The translations under genes were made by a program, and so were the position numbers. The notes under the pieces are model-generated. The model made no database searches and was not told the origin of the DNA. It saw only the letters and a program-made list of their open reading frames with translations. Shown in pieces: positions 1 through 10,425 of a stretch of DNA of 64,000 bases (its first letter is position 1; the number at the start of each line of letters is the position of its first letter). This stretch comes from Catelliglobosispora koreensis DSM 44566 (lineage in GTDB: Bacteria > Actinomycetota > Actinomycetes > Mycobacteriales > Micromonosporaceae): assembly GCF_000379685.1 (NCBI RefSeq), contig NZ_KB903283.1, positions 274,820 through 338,819 of the forward strand, written 5' to 3'.

Positions 1-2188
<2,188 letters not shown>

Positions 2189-2350
2189 TGCCGTCACGCA
2201 TCCTTCCCGCAAACATGTTGCGGCACAACTGAAAGGAAGCGCTGAGGCGGAGCCTCTTGACCAGCTTGGCTCGGGCAGGCGCGCTGCCCTACGGCTCAGG
2301 CTAACCCGGCCCGCCCCGTGCGCACGAGCCGTTATGCGGATGGCGAACGC

Positions 2351-3553
2351 CTATCTCGCTGTTATCCGCCAGACTCCCGTTTCGTTGTCAGCGGTCGCAC
2401 AGGCCATCATCTTCGCGGTGTACTGGCAGGTGCTCACCTTGATCGGCAAGGCGCCCACCGGCACCAGGCCAGTCGGCGTCAACTCGGCGAAATCGGCCAA
2501 CGCGAGACCGGCGCGGTTGCGGACCAGGAAGCGTGGCTGCTCGTGCTCGGTGGCAGAGAAGACCGGCCGCCAGCCAGGGAGTGGCTGTCCTTTCCCGGTG
2601 TAGAAGCCGACCAGACTCCAATCGCCTCCGGTCGTGGCCAGCAGGCCGGCCGGGGTCGGGACGAGCGCTAGGCCGGGCGGCACCTGCCACAGCACGGCAC
2701 CGGTGGCCTTGTCGAGGACGACCTGTCCGTCCGCGCCGTAAGCGCACGTCACCGGACCACAATCCGTGCGTGACGACCACACCTGCGCGGCCGACAGCGT
2801 CAGCGTGAACGTCTTCATGTCGATGAGCTCGGCCTGCTCCCGATCGTCATCCAGCCGGGTGATCTGGGCGTAATCCTCGCCGACCGCCACGAAGATCCGG
2901 TCGAGGCCGGTGGGGGATAAGGTCAGCGTCCGCAATGGCTTGCCCGTGGCGAGGTCGTGCTCAGTGAAGAGTCCGCCCGGCCCGAGGCTGTAAATCTTGC
3001 CCGGCCGGGATCCCTGCACGATCCGGTCGGCCGGCAGCCGCCATACCTCGGCGCGGGTGCGCGCGTCGAGCACCCGCAACCGTGGCTGCGGCCCGCGCCC
3101 GTGCACAACGAGGTAACCGTCCATAACAGACACTCCGCCATCGGCACGCCACGTTTCGGCACCGGTCGCCGCGTCGAGGAACAGCGTGCGATCCTCCGAA
3201 GAGCGCAAGTCGATCGCATTGACGACGACCGACCCGTCGCGCACCGAGGCACCCGTTAGCTGCAGCCCGCTAAAGTCCTGGCGCCACGCTTGACGGCCAT
3301 CGAGGGTATAGGCGATCAGTGAACGGCCGCGCTCGTGCAGTACCAGAAGGCCCGGGCTCAAGACCATAATGTTCTGGTCGGCTTTAATCCACATGAGACG
3401 GTCGAAGAACGGCTCCGGCCTTGGCTGTGCGGCGGTTGCCCCTGCCAACGTCACCAGTGCGGCCACCGTCGCCGCAAGCCATCGGTGCCGTTTGTGAGGC
3501 ACCGGCCCCGGCTCGGCCTCCGCGTCCGATAGGTCGATGACGATCTCCCCCAC
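2351..3553 (-). CDS. Membrane-anchored PQQ-like beta-propeller protein
   Basis: About 400 residues. A short acidic cytoplasmic N-terminus is followed by one hydrophobic segment (WLAATVAALVTLAGATAA) and then a domain with repeated blade-like units such as DAATGAETWR, DLATGKPLRTL and DKATGAVLWQVP. These are typical of PQQ-binding-like or BamB-like propellers, so the bulk is probably outside the membrane. I chose the GTG at 3553; an in-frame TTG at 3610 would add 19 residues and overlap the upstream gene by 26 bp. It probably forms an operon with the upstream membrane protein at 3585-4511. The substrate or partner is unknown; a scaffold or sensor role is only a guess. Confidence 0.75.
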   Translation of the reverse strand: MGEIVIDLSDAEAEPGPVPHKRHRWLAATVAALVTLAGATAAQPRPEPFFDRLMWIKADQNIMVLSPGLLVLHERGRSLIAYTLDGRQAWRQDFSGLQLTGASVRDGSVVVNAIDLRSSEDRTLFLDAATGAETWRADGGVSVMDGYLVVHGRGPQPRLRVLDARTRAEVWRLPADRIVQGSRPGKIYSLGPGGLFTEHDLATGKPLRTLTLSPTGLDRIFVAVGEDYAQITRLDDDREQAELIDMKTFTLTLSAAQVWSSRTDCGPVTCAYGADGQVVLDKATGAVLWQVPPGLALVPTPAGLLATTGGDWSLVGFYTGKGQPLPGWRPVFSATEHEQPRFLVRNRAGLALADFAELTPTGLVPVGALPIKVSTCQYTAKMMACATADNETGVWRITAR

Positions 3554-3584
3554 AGACCCATTCAAGCACCCACACCCAGATCCG

Positions 3585-4511
3585 TCAGCCGTAAAGGCCA
3601 GTACCGCCAACTGGTATATAGCGAAGATCGTGGATTGACCAGCGATGGATCGTTGCCGCGCTGGCTAAACGCACGAGGGCGCTTTCGCGGCCCGGCCGGT
3701 CCTTCCAGAAGACGTGCGACACGGTGCCGTCGAGCGTTAGCAGGAGCTCATCGTCGTCAAAGAGGCACATCGCTCTGTCCTCCAGCGTCAGTGGCCGTGC
3801 CGGGCCGCAGTTTGGGAGGAGCGACATGGTTACGCCGCGCCCGGAGCGCATGCTGCTTTCGACGTAAAGTAACGCGCCTTCGTAGGCGCCCGTGCCGCGC
3901 AACGTATATCCGGCGACGGCCTGCGCCGGTGAGGTTGAGGCGTGCTTGACCAACCGCATCCCCGCGAGCTGAAAGCCTGGCACGTCAAGGAACGACACTT
4001 CGTTCAGGCGCAGTTCCTTGGCCCAGTAGGCATGGCGCCAGCGTTCCCGTGCGGTCCAGCTGTAGAACACCATCGCGGCCAGCATCGCCACCACGGTGCC
4101 GAACACGGTCAGCCTGGTCTTCACGGCGGGGGATAAGTACCACACGGCCATAGCCGGATAGAACCCGATCGCGACGAGCAGCCACCCGGCCCACCCGTCA
4201 TACCCATGCACCGGATCGATTTGCAGGCTCGACAGAAGCAAGCCGACGGGCAAAATCGCGACCAGAACCAGCAGCAGCGGAAGAACGGCGCCGGTAACGA
4301 AGGCGAACCTCAAGTCCATCTGACGGGCGGCCAGCCATCCGAGCAGCATGACACCGAGCAACACGAGCGGGGCAATGAAGATGTAGGTGAACAGCCGCTG
4401 CTCGTCTGGCCAGCTCGCTGGCTGGTTCTTGAAGAAGCTGACGAGGCCGGTAAAGGCGAGGATGCTCACGGCACCGAGGAGGGTCACGCGCACGAGGGGA
4501 TGCTGCAGCAT
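3585..4511 (-). CDS. Multi-pass membrane protein of unknown function
   Basis: 308 residues. Four to five hydrophobic stretches fill the first 165 residues (for example LLGAVSILAFTGLVSFF, FIAPLVLLGVMLLGWLA and FVTGAVLPLLLVLVAILPV). A soluble C-terminal half of about 140 residues follows, with no motif I recognise. The 3' end is close to or overlaps the propeller gene downstream, depending on that gene's start, so the two are probably co-transcribed and may act together at the membrane. I cannot assign a family. Confidence 0.7.
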   Translation of the reverse strand: MLQHPLVRVTLLGAVSILAFTGLVSFFKNQPASWPDEQRLFTYIFIAPLVLLGVMLLGWLAARQMDLRFAFVTGAVLPLLLVLVAILPVGLLLSSLQIDPVHGYDGWAGWLLVAIGFYPAMAVWYLSPAVKTRLTVFGTVVAMLAAMVFYSWTARERWRHAYWAKELRLNEVSFLDVPGFQLAGMRLVKHASTSPAQAVAGYTLRGTGAYEGALLYVESSMRSGRGVTMSLLPNCGPARPLTLEDRAMCLFDDDELLLTLDGTVSHVFWKDRPGRESALVRLASAATIHRWSIHDLRYIPVGGTGLYG

Positions 4512-4592
4512 CAGATCACGATAAGGTAACGGCGCGCTTGATCAGAAGAACGCGGTTGGCCGCAGTGGGGAGGCGGCCAACCGGGTGCCGGG

Positions 4593-6578
4593 TTAGGACA
4601 GTGCGAACTTCTGTGCCGCGCTGCCGTTGCAGTCCCAGATTTGCAGCCGGGTTCCGTTGGCGGTGGCCCCGCTGGGGGAGTCGAGGCAGCGTCCTGATTG
4701 CGGGTTGCGCAGGGAGCCGTCGGCTTGCTGTTGCCAGGCCTGGGCGCCGGTGCCGTTGCAGTCCCACAGCTGTACTTGGGTTCCGTTGGCGACACCGCCG
4801 GAGACGATGTCCAGGCAGCGGCCCAGCGTACGCAGAGAGCCGTTCGTGTTGCGGAACCAGTGCTGATCCACCGCCTGGGACTGGCAGTCCCAGAGCTGGA
4901 CCGAGGTGCCGTTGACACCGTTGTCGTCTCCGGCGACGTCAACGCACTTGCCGCCCGGGCCGAGGATGGTGCCGCCACCGTTCACGGAGAACTTTTGTGC
5001 CCCACTGCCGTTGCAGTCCCAGATTTGCAGCCGGGTTCCGTTGGCGGTGGCCCCGCTGGGGGAGTCGAGACAGCGTCCTGATTGCGGGTTGCGCAGAGAA
5101 CCGTCAGCCTGCTGAACCCACTTCTGGGCACCGCTGCCGTTGCAGTCCCACAGCTGAACTTTCGAGCCGTTGGCGGTGCCGCCGGAAACGACGTCCAGGC
5201 AACGGCCAAGGGTCGTCAGGGAATTGTTCGCGTTATGTGTCCAGCGCTGATCGACGGCATTTGACTGACAGTCCCACAGTTGCACCGCCGTGCCGTTGCC
5301 ACCGTTGTCGTCGCCAGCGACGTCAACGCACTTGCCGCCCGGACCCGTGATCGTGCCAGCGGCCGGCGGGATTGGCCCGGGGCCGCCACCACCGCCCGTG
5401 AACGGGCTCAAGATGAGCCCAGCTGACCGCGGATCGCCGTCGTGAACGAGGGACTCGAACGCGCCCACATCATCAAACGGGAAGGCATACGCCTTGCCGT
5501 CCACCATGTTCGCGTGGATGATTTTCGCGTACTGATTAGTGGGGTTGTTCTTGTAGAAGTCACCAGCGTTGAGGCTCGGCTGGGTGTCGATGGTGCCCAT
5601 CGTGCCGCGGTTGAGCGCCGCGCACAGCGTGCGGGCGATCGGGCCGACGACCAAATCATTGGGGGCGTGCAGGTTTCCGGCGCAACCCCAGACGTCCGCA
5701 CTGGACGGCCGGTTGAACGAGGCCACCTGGGAGCCCGACGAGTTGGTGAAGGTCATGACCGTGCCGCTGGTGCGCCCGAAGTAGCGAATGCTCGGCTGGT
5801 CGCCGAACGGGACGACGGTCAGTGTCTTGGAAGCGTAAGCGCCCCAGGCGGAGGCGATGTAACTGTCCAAATAGGTCGCGCTGAACCGGCCAGCGTCCGC
5901 TGCTTTGCCGGGAGCTAGCGCGCGCAGCACGGTGCCATCGGCACGGGAATAGATGGTGTTGGCCCAGCCGGACTGGGCACGGATGGTGTTGATGATGGTG
6001 TCGCGTCCATTGGCGACGACGTCGCCCGTGCGCTTCGTCGCACCGGAACTGCCCGTCACGGTCACGGCGTGCGGGATGGCGAACATGTCGACCTGTGAAC
6101 TGTTGAGCCACAGCCCAGCGTCGTTGTAGGTGAACTCGCTCCAGTCGAACAGGATGTTCTGGTTCGGGTCACCGGCCGCCCAGGGAGCGGGCTGGACAAG
6201 TCCGTCTGGAGTGAGGAAGAACTGCAGCTTCTGGCCAAGCGAGAAGTAAACACGGCCGGAGAAGCCACGCGGGAAACGGATCGTCGTGTTGCCGCCGTTG
6301 CCCGGCCCGCCGATCGATACGTCGGGCGCGGGTGAGGGTGGCAGCTGGCCGCCGCTCCACGCGGTGAACGTGCCCGCCCCGTTGACGTAGCCGAGGCGGC
6401 CGGTGGCCAGGTTGACGCCGATCACGTACAGATAGACAGCCTCGCCACGGCCGGTGCTGTTGGTGACCGTGACGGGCAACAGGTCAGGCCCGATGGCCTG
6501 GGCCGGCGAGGCGACGGACAGCGGTAAGACGAGGGCGATCGCCGCGAGGACACTGGCGATCCTGGTGCTGGTGCGCAT
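4593..6578 (-). CDS. Secreted beta-1,3-glucanase (GH64 type) with two ricin-type lectin domains
   Basis: About 661 residues. A signal peptide (RTSTRIASVLAAIALVLPLS, ending near SPAQA) leads into a GH64/thaumatin-like glucanase module of about 370 residues, with DLLPVTVTNSTGRGEAVYLY at its start and NQYAKIIHANMVDGKAYAFP near its end. After a Gly/Pro linker come two beta-trefoil lectin domains with QxW-type repeats (DQRW, AQKW, DQHW, AQAW). GH64 enzymes cut fungal-type beta-1,3-glucan, so a role in attacking fungal walls is likely. The ATG at 6590 is an alternative start. Two GAGAGCGCTCTC palindromes upstream suggest sugar-responsive repression. The two lectin domains are recent tandem copies at the DNA level. 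Confidence 0.88.
   Translation of the reverse strand: MRTSTRIASVLAAIALVLPLSVASPAQAIGPDLLPVTVTNSTGRGEAVYLYVIGVNLATGRLGYVNGAGTFTAWSGGQLPPSPAPDVSIGGPGNGGNTTIRFPRGFSGRVYFSLGQKLQFFLTPDGLVQPAPWAAGDPNQNILFDWSEFTYNDAGLWLNSSQVDMFAIPHAVTVTGSSGATKRTGDVVANGRDTIINTIRAQSGWANTIYSRADGTVLRALAPGKAADAGRFSATYLDSYIASAWGAYASKTLTVVPFGDQPSIRYFGRTSGTVMTFTNSSGSQVASFNRPSSADVWGCAGNLHAPNDLVVGPIARTLCAALNRGTMGTIDTQPSLNAGDFYKNNPTNQYAKIIHANMVDGKAYAFPFDDVGAFESLVHDGDPRSAGLILSPFTGGGGGPGPIPPAAGTITGPGGKCVDVAGDDNGGNGTAVQLWDCQSNAVDQRWTHNANNSLTTLGRCLDVVSGGTANGSKVQLWDCNGSGAQKWVQQADGSLRNPQSGRCLDSPSGATANGTRLQIWDCNGSGAQKFSVNGGGTILGPGGKCVDVAGDDNGVNGTSVQLWDCQSQAVDQHWFRNTNGSLRTLGRCLDIVSGGVANGTQVQLWDCNGTGAQAWQQQADGSLRNPQSGRCLDSPSGATANGTRLQIWDCNGSAAQKFALS
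4621..5099. repeat. Tandem 384-bp duplication encoding the two lectin domains
   Basis: The stretch from 4621 to about 4715 recurs almost base for base from 5005 to about 5099, an offset of 384 bp or 128 codons. Differences are few and often silent. This shows a recent internal duplication, or gene conversion, of the ricin-type lectin module within the glucanase gene. Confidence 0.85.
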
Positions 6579-6638
6579 GAAGCCTCTCATTCCGAGCCGG
6601 AAAGGCCCTGCAGGGACGGCAGCTCTCCAATCAGGACA

Positions 6639-6703
6639 GAGAGCGCTCTCGCTACACAAGTCCTCTTAGGAATACCAGGGAGTCGTGTTGGGAGAGCGCT
6701 CTC
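6639..6703. promoter_or_regulatory. Pair of GAGAGCGCTCTC operators before the glucanase gene
   Basis: Perfect 12-bp palindromes lie at 6639-6650 and 6692-6703. Their centres are 53 bp apart, close to five helical turns, so bound dimers would sit on the same face. The motif resembles the GAGCGCTC-core operators of LacI-family sugar regulators such as CebR (family knowledge). The glucanase promoter probably lies between or beside them. No LacI-family gene is in the window. Confidence 0.75.
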
Positions 6704-7065
6704 ACGATAGGGCCGTTTTCATCGGTCGTCAATGGACTGTTAACGATGTTTGCCTGGTGGTCGACGCCGGGTCGGGTGCGAAATAGAGGCACGCGCGAAG
6801 CGCGTGAACTACTCACGTCCGATACATAACAAATGTAAATCAATCACTGAAGATCTCTTGCGTGGAGATCTCTCGACCTTGAAACTTTCCGACACGGGCG
6901 CCAGCGACAAGGTGGCCCGTGCCTCACCCGGAAGACCAGCGGGCGGCACCCATAACGCAACCGCCGCAATGGTTTTGACCTACAGGAGCAAGACCGGTCG
7001 CGCGGTTGCTGATCCACATGGGACGTGCCGCGGTTCAGCTCCACTGACTGAGGATGGAGGGAAGG
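6704..7065. other. Intergenic region between divergent secreted-enzyme genes
   Basis: No convincing gene is seen. The stretch contains a direct repeat AGATCTCT at 6851-6858 and 6866-6873, a GAAACTTTC palindrome at 6881-6889 of the kind bound by some xylanase-type LacI regulators, and a CACCCATAAC half-site at about 6948-6957 resembling the peptide-regulon repeat described further on. A GGAGGG ribosome site precedes the phosphoesterase start at 7066. Confidence 0.4.
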
Positions 7066-8409
7066 ATGAGGATCACCAGGATCACCCGCACGCTCGGTGC
7101 CGCTCTAGTCATGCTTGTGGCGACAGCGTCATTTGGCCCGGTGCCACAAGCACAGGCGCAAGCCGCGGAAAACTTCACGATCGTGATGCTGCCGGACACC
7201 CAGTACGCCTCCGAGTACTGGCCGGAGGTGTTCAGGGCACAGATGGCCTGGGTGGACGCGCAACAGTCCGCCAGAAACATCAGATACGTGCTGCATGTGG
7301 GTGACGTGGTAGATAACGTCGGTCAGCCCGCCCAGTGGGCCAACAGCAAGAGCGCCATGGGACTGCCCACCGATGACGTGCCGTACATCATCGGCCCGGG
7401 CAACCATGACCTGGATTCGACCACCACCCGTGCGGCGACAACGTACAACAGCCACTATCCGCGGAGCACCTTCACCGCGTTGCCATCGTTTGGCGGGACT
7501 TATCCCTCCAACGCGAACGACAACGCGTACCACACCTTCACCGCGGGTGGCACGGACTGGATCGTGGTGGCGCTCAAATACGCGCCGAGCGACGCGGAAA
7601 TCGCCTGGGCGAATCAGGTGGTGTCGGCGCACCCTAACCACAGCGCCATTTTGGTCACGCACGCCTACCAGAACGGCACCACCAAGGACACCAACGGCAG
7701 CAAGCTGTGGACCAACCTGGTTAGCAAGCACGCCAACTTCCGCTTCACGTTCTCGGGCCACTACGTCAACGCCGGCGTGATCACGCAACAAGGCGTGAAC
7801 GGCAACACCGTTCACCAGATCCAGGCCGACTACCAGAACAGCACGCAGCGCGACCCCAACAGCTTCCTGCGCATCATGACGTTCAACCCGACGACGAACG
7901 CCTTGGATATCAAGACGTATTCGCCGTTCCTCAACACCTACAAGACCGACGCCAAGAACCAGTTCGTCCTCAGCAACATCAACCCTGTCCCTCCGGGTTG
8001 GAGCACCATCGTGGACAACACGACCGCGGGACGGTTCACCGCGAGCGCGAACTGGGGGACATCCACCTATTCCAGCCAGAAATACGGTGCTGACTATCGT
8101 TTCGCGACGCCTGTCACCACGAGCGATGTGGCTTGGTACAAGGTGAATATCCCGGCGACCGGGAACTACCAAATTTCCGCCTGGTACGGAGCTAACTCCG
8201 GCTACAACGACGCGGCTCCCTACATCATCGCCACGACCACAGGTAATCGAACCGTCTATGTGAACCAGCGGGCCAATGGCGGCCGTTGGGTATCACTAGG
8301 AACCTTCGCCTTGGCCGCCGGTGACGACAACAAGGTAGGCGTCAGTCGCTGGACCGCCGGCACTGGCTATGTCATCGCCGACGCGGTGCGGGTAACGCGC
8401 ACCAGCTGA
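7066..8409 (+). CDS. Secreted calcineurin-like metallophosphoesterase with golvesin-like C-terminal domain
   Basis: About 447 residues. A signal peptide (RITRITRTLGAALVMLVATA, cut near AQA) precedes a metallophosphoesterase domain with the expected metal motifs in order: LPDTQY, VGDVVDN, GPGNHD, VTHAYQNG and SGHYV. The last 130 residues (from VDNTTAGRFTASANW to ADAVRVTR) match the golvesin/xanthan-lyase-type beta-sandwich, also found on the GH16 enzyme at 33451. It probably removes phosphate from extracellular organic phosphoesters. The ATG at 7066 follows a GGAGGG site; an upstream in-frame ATG at 7054 is less likely. A strong hairpin terminator follows the gene. Confidence 0.85.
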   Translation: MRITRITRTLGAALVMLVATASFGPVPQAQAQAAENFTIVMLPDTQYASEYWPEVFRAQMAWVDAQQSARNIRYVLHVGDVVDNVGQPAQWANSKSAMGLPTDDVPYIIGPGNHDLDSTTTRAATTYNSHYPRSTFTALPSFGGTYPSNANDNAYHTFTAGGTDWIVVALKYAPSDAEIAWANQVVSAHPNHSAILVTHAYQNGTTKDTNGSKLWTNLVSKHANFRFTFSGHYVNAGVITQQGVNGNTVHQIQADYQNSTQRDPNSFLRIMTFNPTTNALDIKTYSPFLNTYKTDAKNQFVLSNINPVPPGWSTIVDNTTAGRFTASANWGTSTYSSQKYGADYRFATPVTTSDVAWYKVNIPATGNYQISAWYGANSGYNDAAPYIIATTTGNRTVYVNQRANGGRWVSLGTFALAAGDDNKVGVSRWTAGTGYVIADAVRVTRTS

Positions 8410-8420
8410 GACGTCCAGTG

Positions 8421-8449
8421 TGGAGGCACGGCTGAGCGCCGTGCCTCCA
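8421..8449 (+). terminator. Hairpin terminator after the phosphoesterase gene
   Basis: Perfect 12-bp arms TGGAGGCACGGC (8421-8432) and its complement (8438-8449) around a 5-nt loop. No long T-run follows, as is common in high-GC actinomycetes. Confidence 0.75.
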
Positions 8450-8475
8450 CCAGACAACCGCCATGGAGGTGTCTC

Positions 8476-9900
8476 GTGATCACCACGATCCTGCTCAGCG
8501 CGGCGATCGCCGCCCATCCGCTGACGCCGTTCTCAGCTGACCAGCTTGTCGAGGTGACGCTGCACCAGGAGCGGGTCGACGTCTCCGTCGTGATCGAGGT
8601 CGGATCCGTGGCGGCGAAACAGTTCACGCCCGACTGTGAGGCCCTGGCTTCGCAGCTCGACGGGCGAGCCGGATCGGAAGCTCTGCGGTGGACGGTCCAA
8701 TCCGGACAGCTCGACAAGCTAGGTGCCGCTGGCTCGGAAACCAGCCGGCTGATGTGCAAGTTATCCGCACCGGCCGCATTGGCCACGCCCACAAGCATTT
8801 CCATCACCAATCGGTACTTGACTGACCGTGTCGGAGCCAATCAGATCGTGGTGGTCGGCGCCGGCGTTTCGTTGCCGGAAGACCTGCCGCCCTATGAGCG
8901 GTCCGCCGAAGTGACCGTGCAGCCTGGCGGCGAAACAGCAAGTCCCGCAACGGCTGCTAAGCCTGAGCGCAGTTGGCTGCAGCGCGGCGAGGAGTGGCTC
9001 GCTAACGCCCTCGGTGATCCAACGCCCCTTGTCCTCTTGCTAGCCGTGCTCATGGCCCTGCTGCTGGGTGCCGCGCACGCGGCACTTCCCGGGCACGGCA
9101 AGACGGTCATGGCGCTATACATGGCTGGCCGGCAAGGACGGCGCCGCGACGCGGTCATCGTCGGCGGCACCGTCACCTTGACCCACACGGCCGGCGTGCT
9201 GATCCTCGGCATCGCGACGACCGCGTTCGCTGGACTGGCCGCAGAGTCAGTGCTCAAATGGCTCGGCGTCGCCAGCGGCATCCTCATCACGGCAGTCGGT
9301 CTCGGCATCCTCATCAACGGCCTTCGCCACCGCCGCGGCCTAGGCCATAGTCACGGCCACAGCCACCACCACGGCCTAGGCCATAGCCACCACGGCAAGA
9401 CCTTAGGTCACAGCCACGACGACAACCACGACCTTAGTCACGGGGACGGCCACGGCCACGGTCTTGTGGACGGCGACGGGCACGGCGGCGGCAAGCGTTC
9501 TCGCCACGGCAAGGCACACAGCCACGGTCATCACGACGACAGCGTTGTTCACGGTGGCAAGGGGCATCATCACGGTCATGACCACCATGGGCATAGTCAC
9601 GGCCACGGGCGCAAAAACCTTGCGGTTCTTGGTATTGCGGGTGGTCTCGTGCCCAGTCCTACCGCTTTGGTCGTGTTGCTGGGAGCGGCTGCTTTGGGGC
9701 GGCTCTGGCTCGGCATTGTCCTGATCATCGCCTACGGTTTGGGGATGGCGGCGATGCTGACGGCGGCGGGACTGTTGCTGCTGCGGATCCGCGACAAGTG
9801 GGCGTGGCTGGGCCGTCTTGTCGTGCCGGCGGAAGCTACCGGATCGGTCATCATCGTGCTGGGGTTCGGCTTGGCCGCCCGGGCCGTGCTGGCCTTCTAG
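8476..9900 (+). CDS. NicO/RcnA-type nickel-cobalt transporter with long His-rich loop
   Basis: 474 residues. A short N-terminal hydrophobic segment and an extracytoplasmic domain of about 150 residues come first. Membrane segments follow (VLLLAVLMALLLGAAHAALP, then a region with HTAGVLILGIATTAF), and further helices occupy the C-terminus. The motif GAAHALxPGHGK appears as GAAHAALPGHGKTV, as expected for the NicO family. Between the helix groups, about residues 290-375 are extremely His/Gly/Asp rich and probably sequester metal. The GTG start at 8476 is fixed by GGAGG at 8465-8469. The family exports, or in some cases imports, Ni2+ or Co2+; I expect export. The lipoprotein gene follows closely. 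Confidence 0.85.
   Translation: MITTILLSAAIAAHPLTPFSADQLVEVTLHQERVDVSVVIEVGSVAAKQFTPDCEALASQLDGRAGSEALRWTVQSGQLDKLGAAGSETSRLMCKLSAPAALATPTSISITNRYLTDRVGANQIVVVGAGVSLPEDLPPYERSAEVTVQPGGETASPATAAKPERSWLQRGEEWLANALGDPTPLVLLLAVLMALLLGAAHAALPGHGKTVMALYMAGRQGRRRDAVIVGGTVTLTHTAGVLILGIATTAFAGLAAESVLKWLGVASGILITAVGLGILINGLRHRRGLGHSHGHSHHHGLGHSHHGKTLGHSHDDNHDLSHGDGHGHGLVDGDGHGGGKRSRHGKAHSHGHHDDSVVHGGKGHHHGHDHHGHSHGHGRKNLAVLGIAGGLVPSPTALVVLLGAAALGRLWLGIVLIIAYGLGMAAMLTAAGLLLLRIRDKWAWLGRLVVPAEATGSVIIVLGFGLAARAVLAF
9340..9612. repeat. His-codon-rich imperfect repeats inside the transporter gene
   Basis: Short imperfect repeats such as GGCCTAGGCCATAG and CACGGCCAC recur through this coding stretch and translate into GHSHGHSHHHG-like runs. 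They are coding low-complexity DNA, not an independent element. Confidence 0.6.
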
Positions 9901-9920
9901 CCCACTACGGACGGAGACTC

Positions 9921-10382
9921 GTGATAGGACGGTTGCTCGCCATCGCTCTCGTGGGTCTGAGCCTCGCGGGAGCGTCCGCTTGCGGGGACGCGGCAGCGCC
10001 CGCTTCACCAAGCCCCGCCGCCGCTTCAGAGGACAAGAAGGAAGCGTGCGACGCCGTCTTGAAGGCGCGCAAGACGGCTCGCGACGCGCTCGTGCCGGTG
10101 GCGACGGCGCTCGCCCGGGACAAGCCGTCGGCTAGCGAGATCGCCCAGGCGACCGATGACTTGAAGGCCACGTTCACCGCTATGCATCTGGACGTCGCCG
10201 CGGCAGGTGAGCGCGCTGGCGCACCGCAGCTCAAAGAACAGATCACCGCGTACCAGATGTCGGTGGAACAAGCGATCGTCGTTGTTGAAGGGGCCGACGG
10301 GGACAAGACGAAACTCGCCTCAGCGATTAGCCTGCCTGAGTTGCTGAGCTCAGAGAAAGCGCTGATGGACACCTGTTCCTGA
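9921..10382 (+). CDS. Small exported lipoprotein of unknown function
   Basis: 153 residues. The GTG start at 9921 follows ACGGAG. The N-terminus MIGRLLAIALVGLSLAGASA ends at a Cys in a lipobox-like context (ASAC), so a lipid-anchored extracellular protein is likely. The rest is an Ala-rich helical domain with Cys residues near both ends (EACDAV and DTCS) that could form a disulfide. It lies 20 bp after the metal transporter gene and is probably co-transcribed, which hints at a role in metal handling; no family is recognised. Confidence 0.7.
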   Translation: MIGRLLAIALVGLSLAGASACGDAAAPASPSPAAASEDKKEACDAVLKARKTARDALVPVATALARDKPSASEIAQATDDLKATFTAMHLDVAAAGERAGAPQLKEQITAYQMSVEQAIVVVEGADGDKTKLASAISLPELLSSEKALMDTCS

Positions 10383-10394
10383 GTATGGAAATTT

Positions 10395-10414
10395 ACATCA
10401 AACTGATTTGATGT
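10395..10414. promoter_or_regulatory. ArsR-type operator overlapping a leaderless promoter
   Basis: Perfect inverted repeat: ACATCAAA (10395-10402), 4-nt spacer, TTTGATGT (10407-10414). The ATCAA/TTGAT arms are typical of ArsR/SmtB operators. A TATTAT -10 box (10414-10419) abuts it, and a GTG start lies 6 nt further on, so repressor binding should block RNA polymerase directly. Confidence 0.8.
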
Positions 10415-10425
10415 ATTATCGCGAT

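Noticed and set aside
2331-2351. ClgR-like box (GCGAAC arm) upstream of clpC
   Set aside because: Only one arm fits; the other matches 3 of 6 bases, and the site lies at the end of the neighbouring gene.
6881-6889. GAAACTTTC as a xylanase-regulator operator for the phosphoesterase
   Set aside because: A 9-bp match is easily found by chance, it lies about 180 bp from the gene, and no second copy was found.
7129-8172. 347-codon minus-strand frame
   Set aside because: Antisense to the secreted phosphoesterase with all its metal motifs; no start signals or family.
9340-9612. CRISPR-like or satellite repeats
   Set aside because: The repeats are short, irregular and in frame; they encode the His-rich loop of a transporter.
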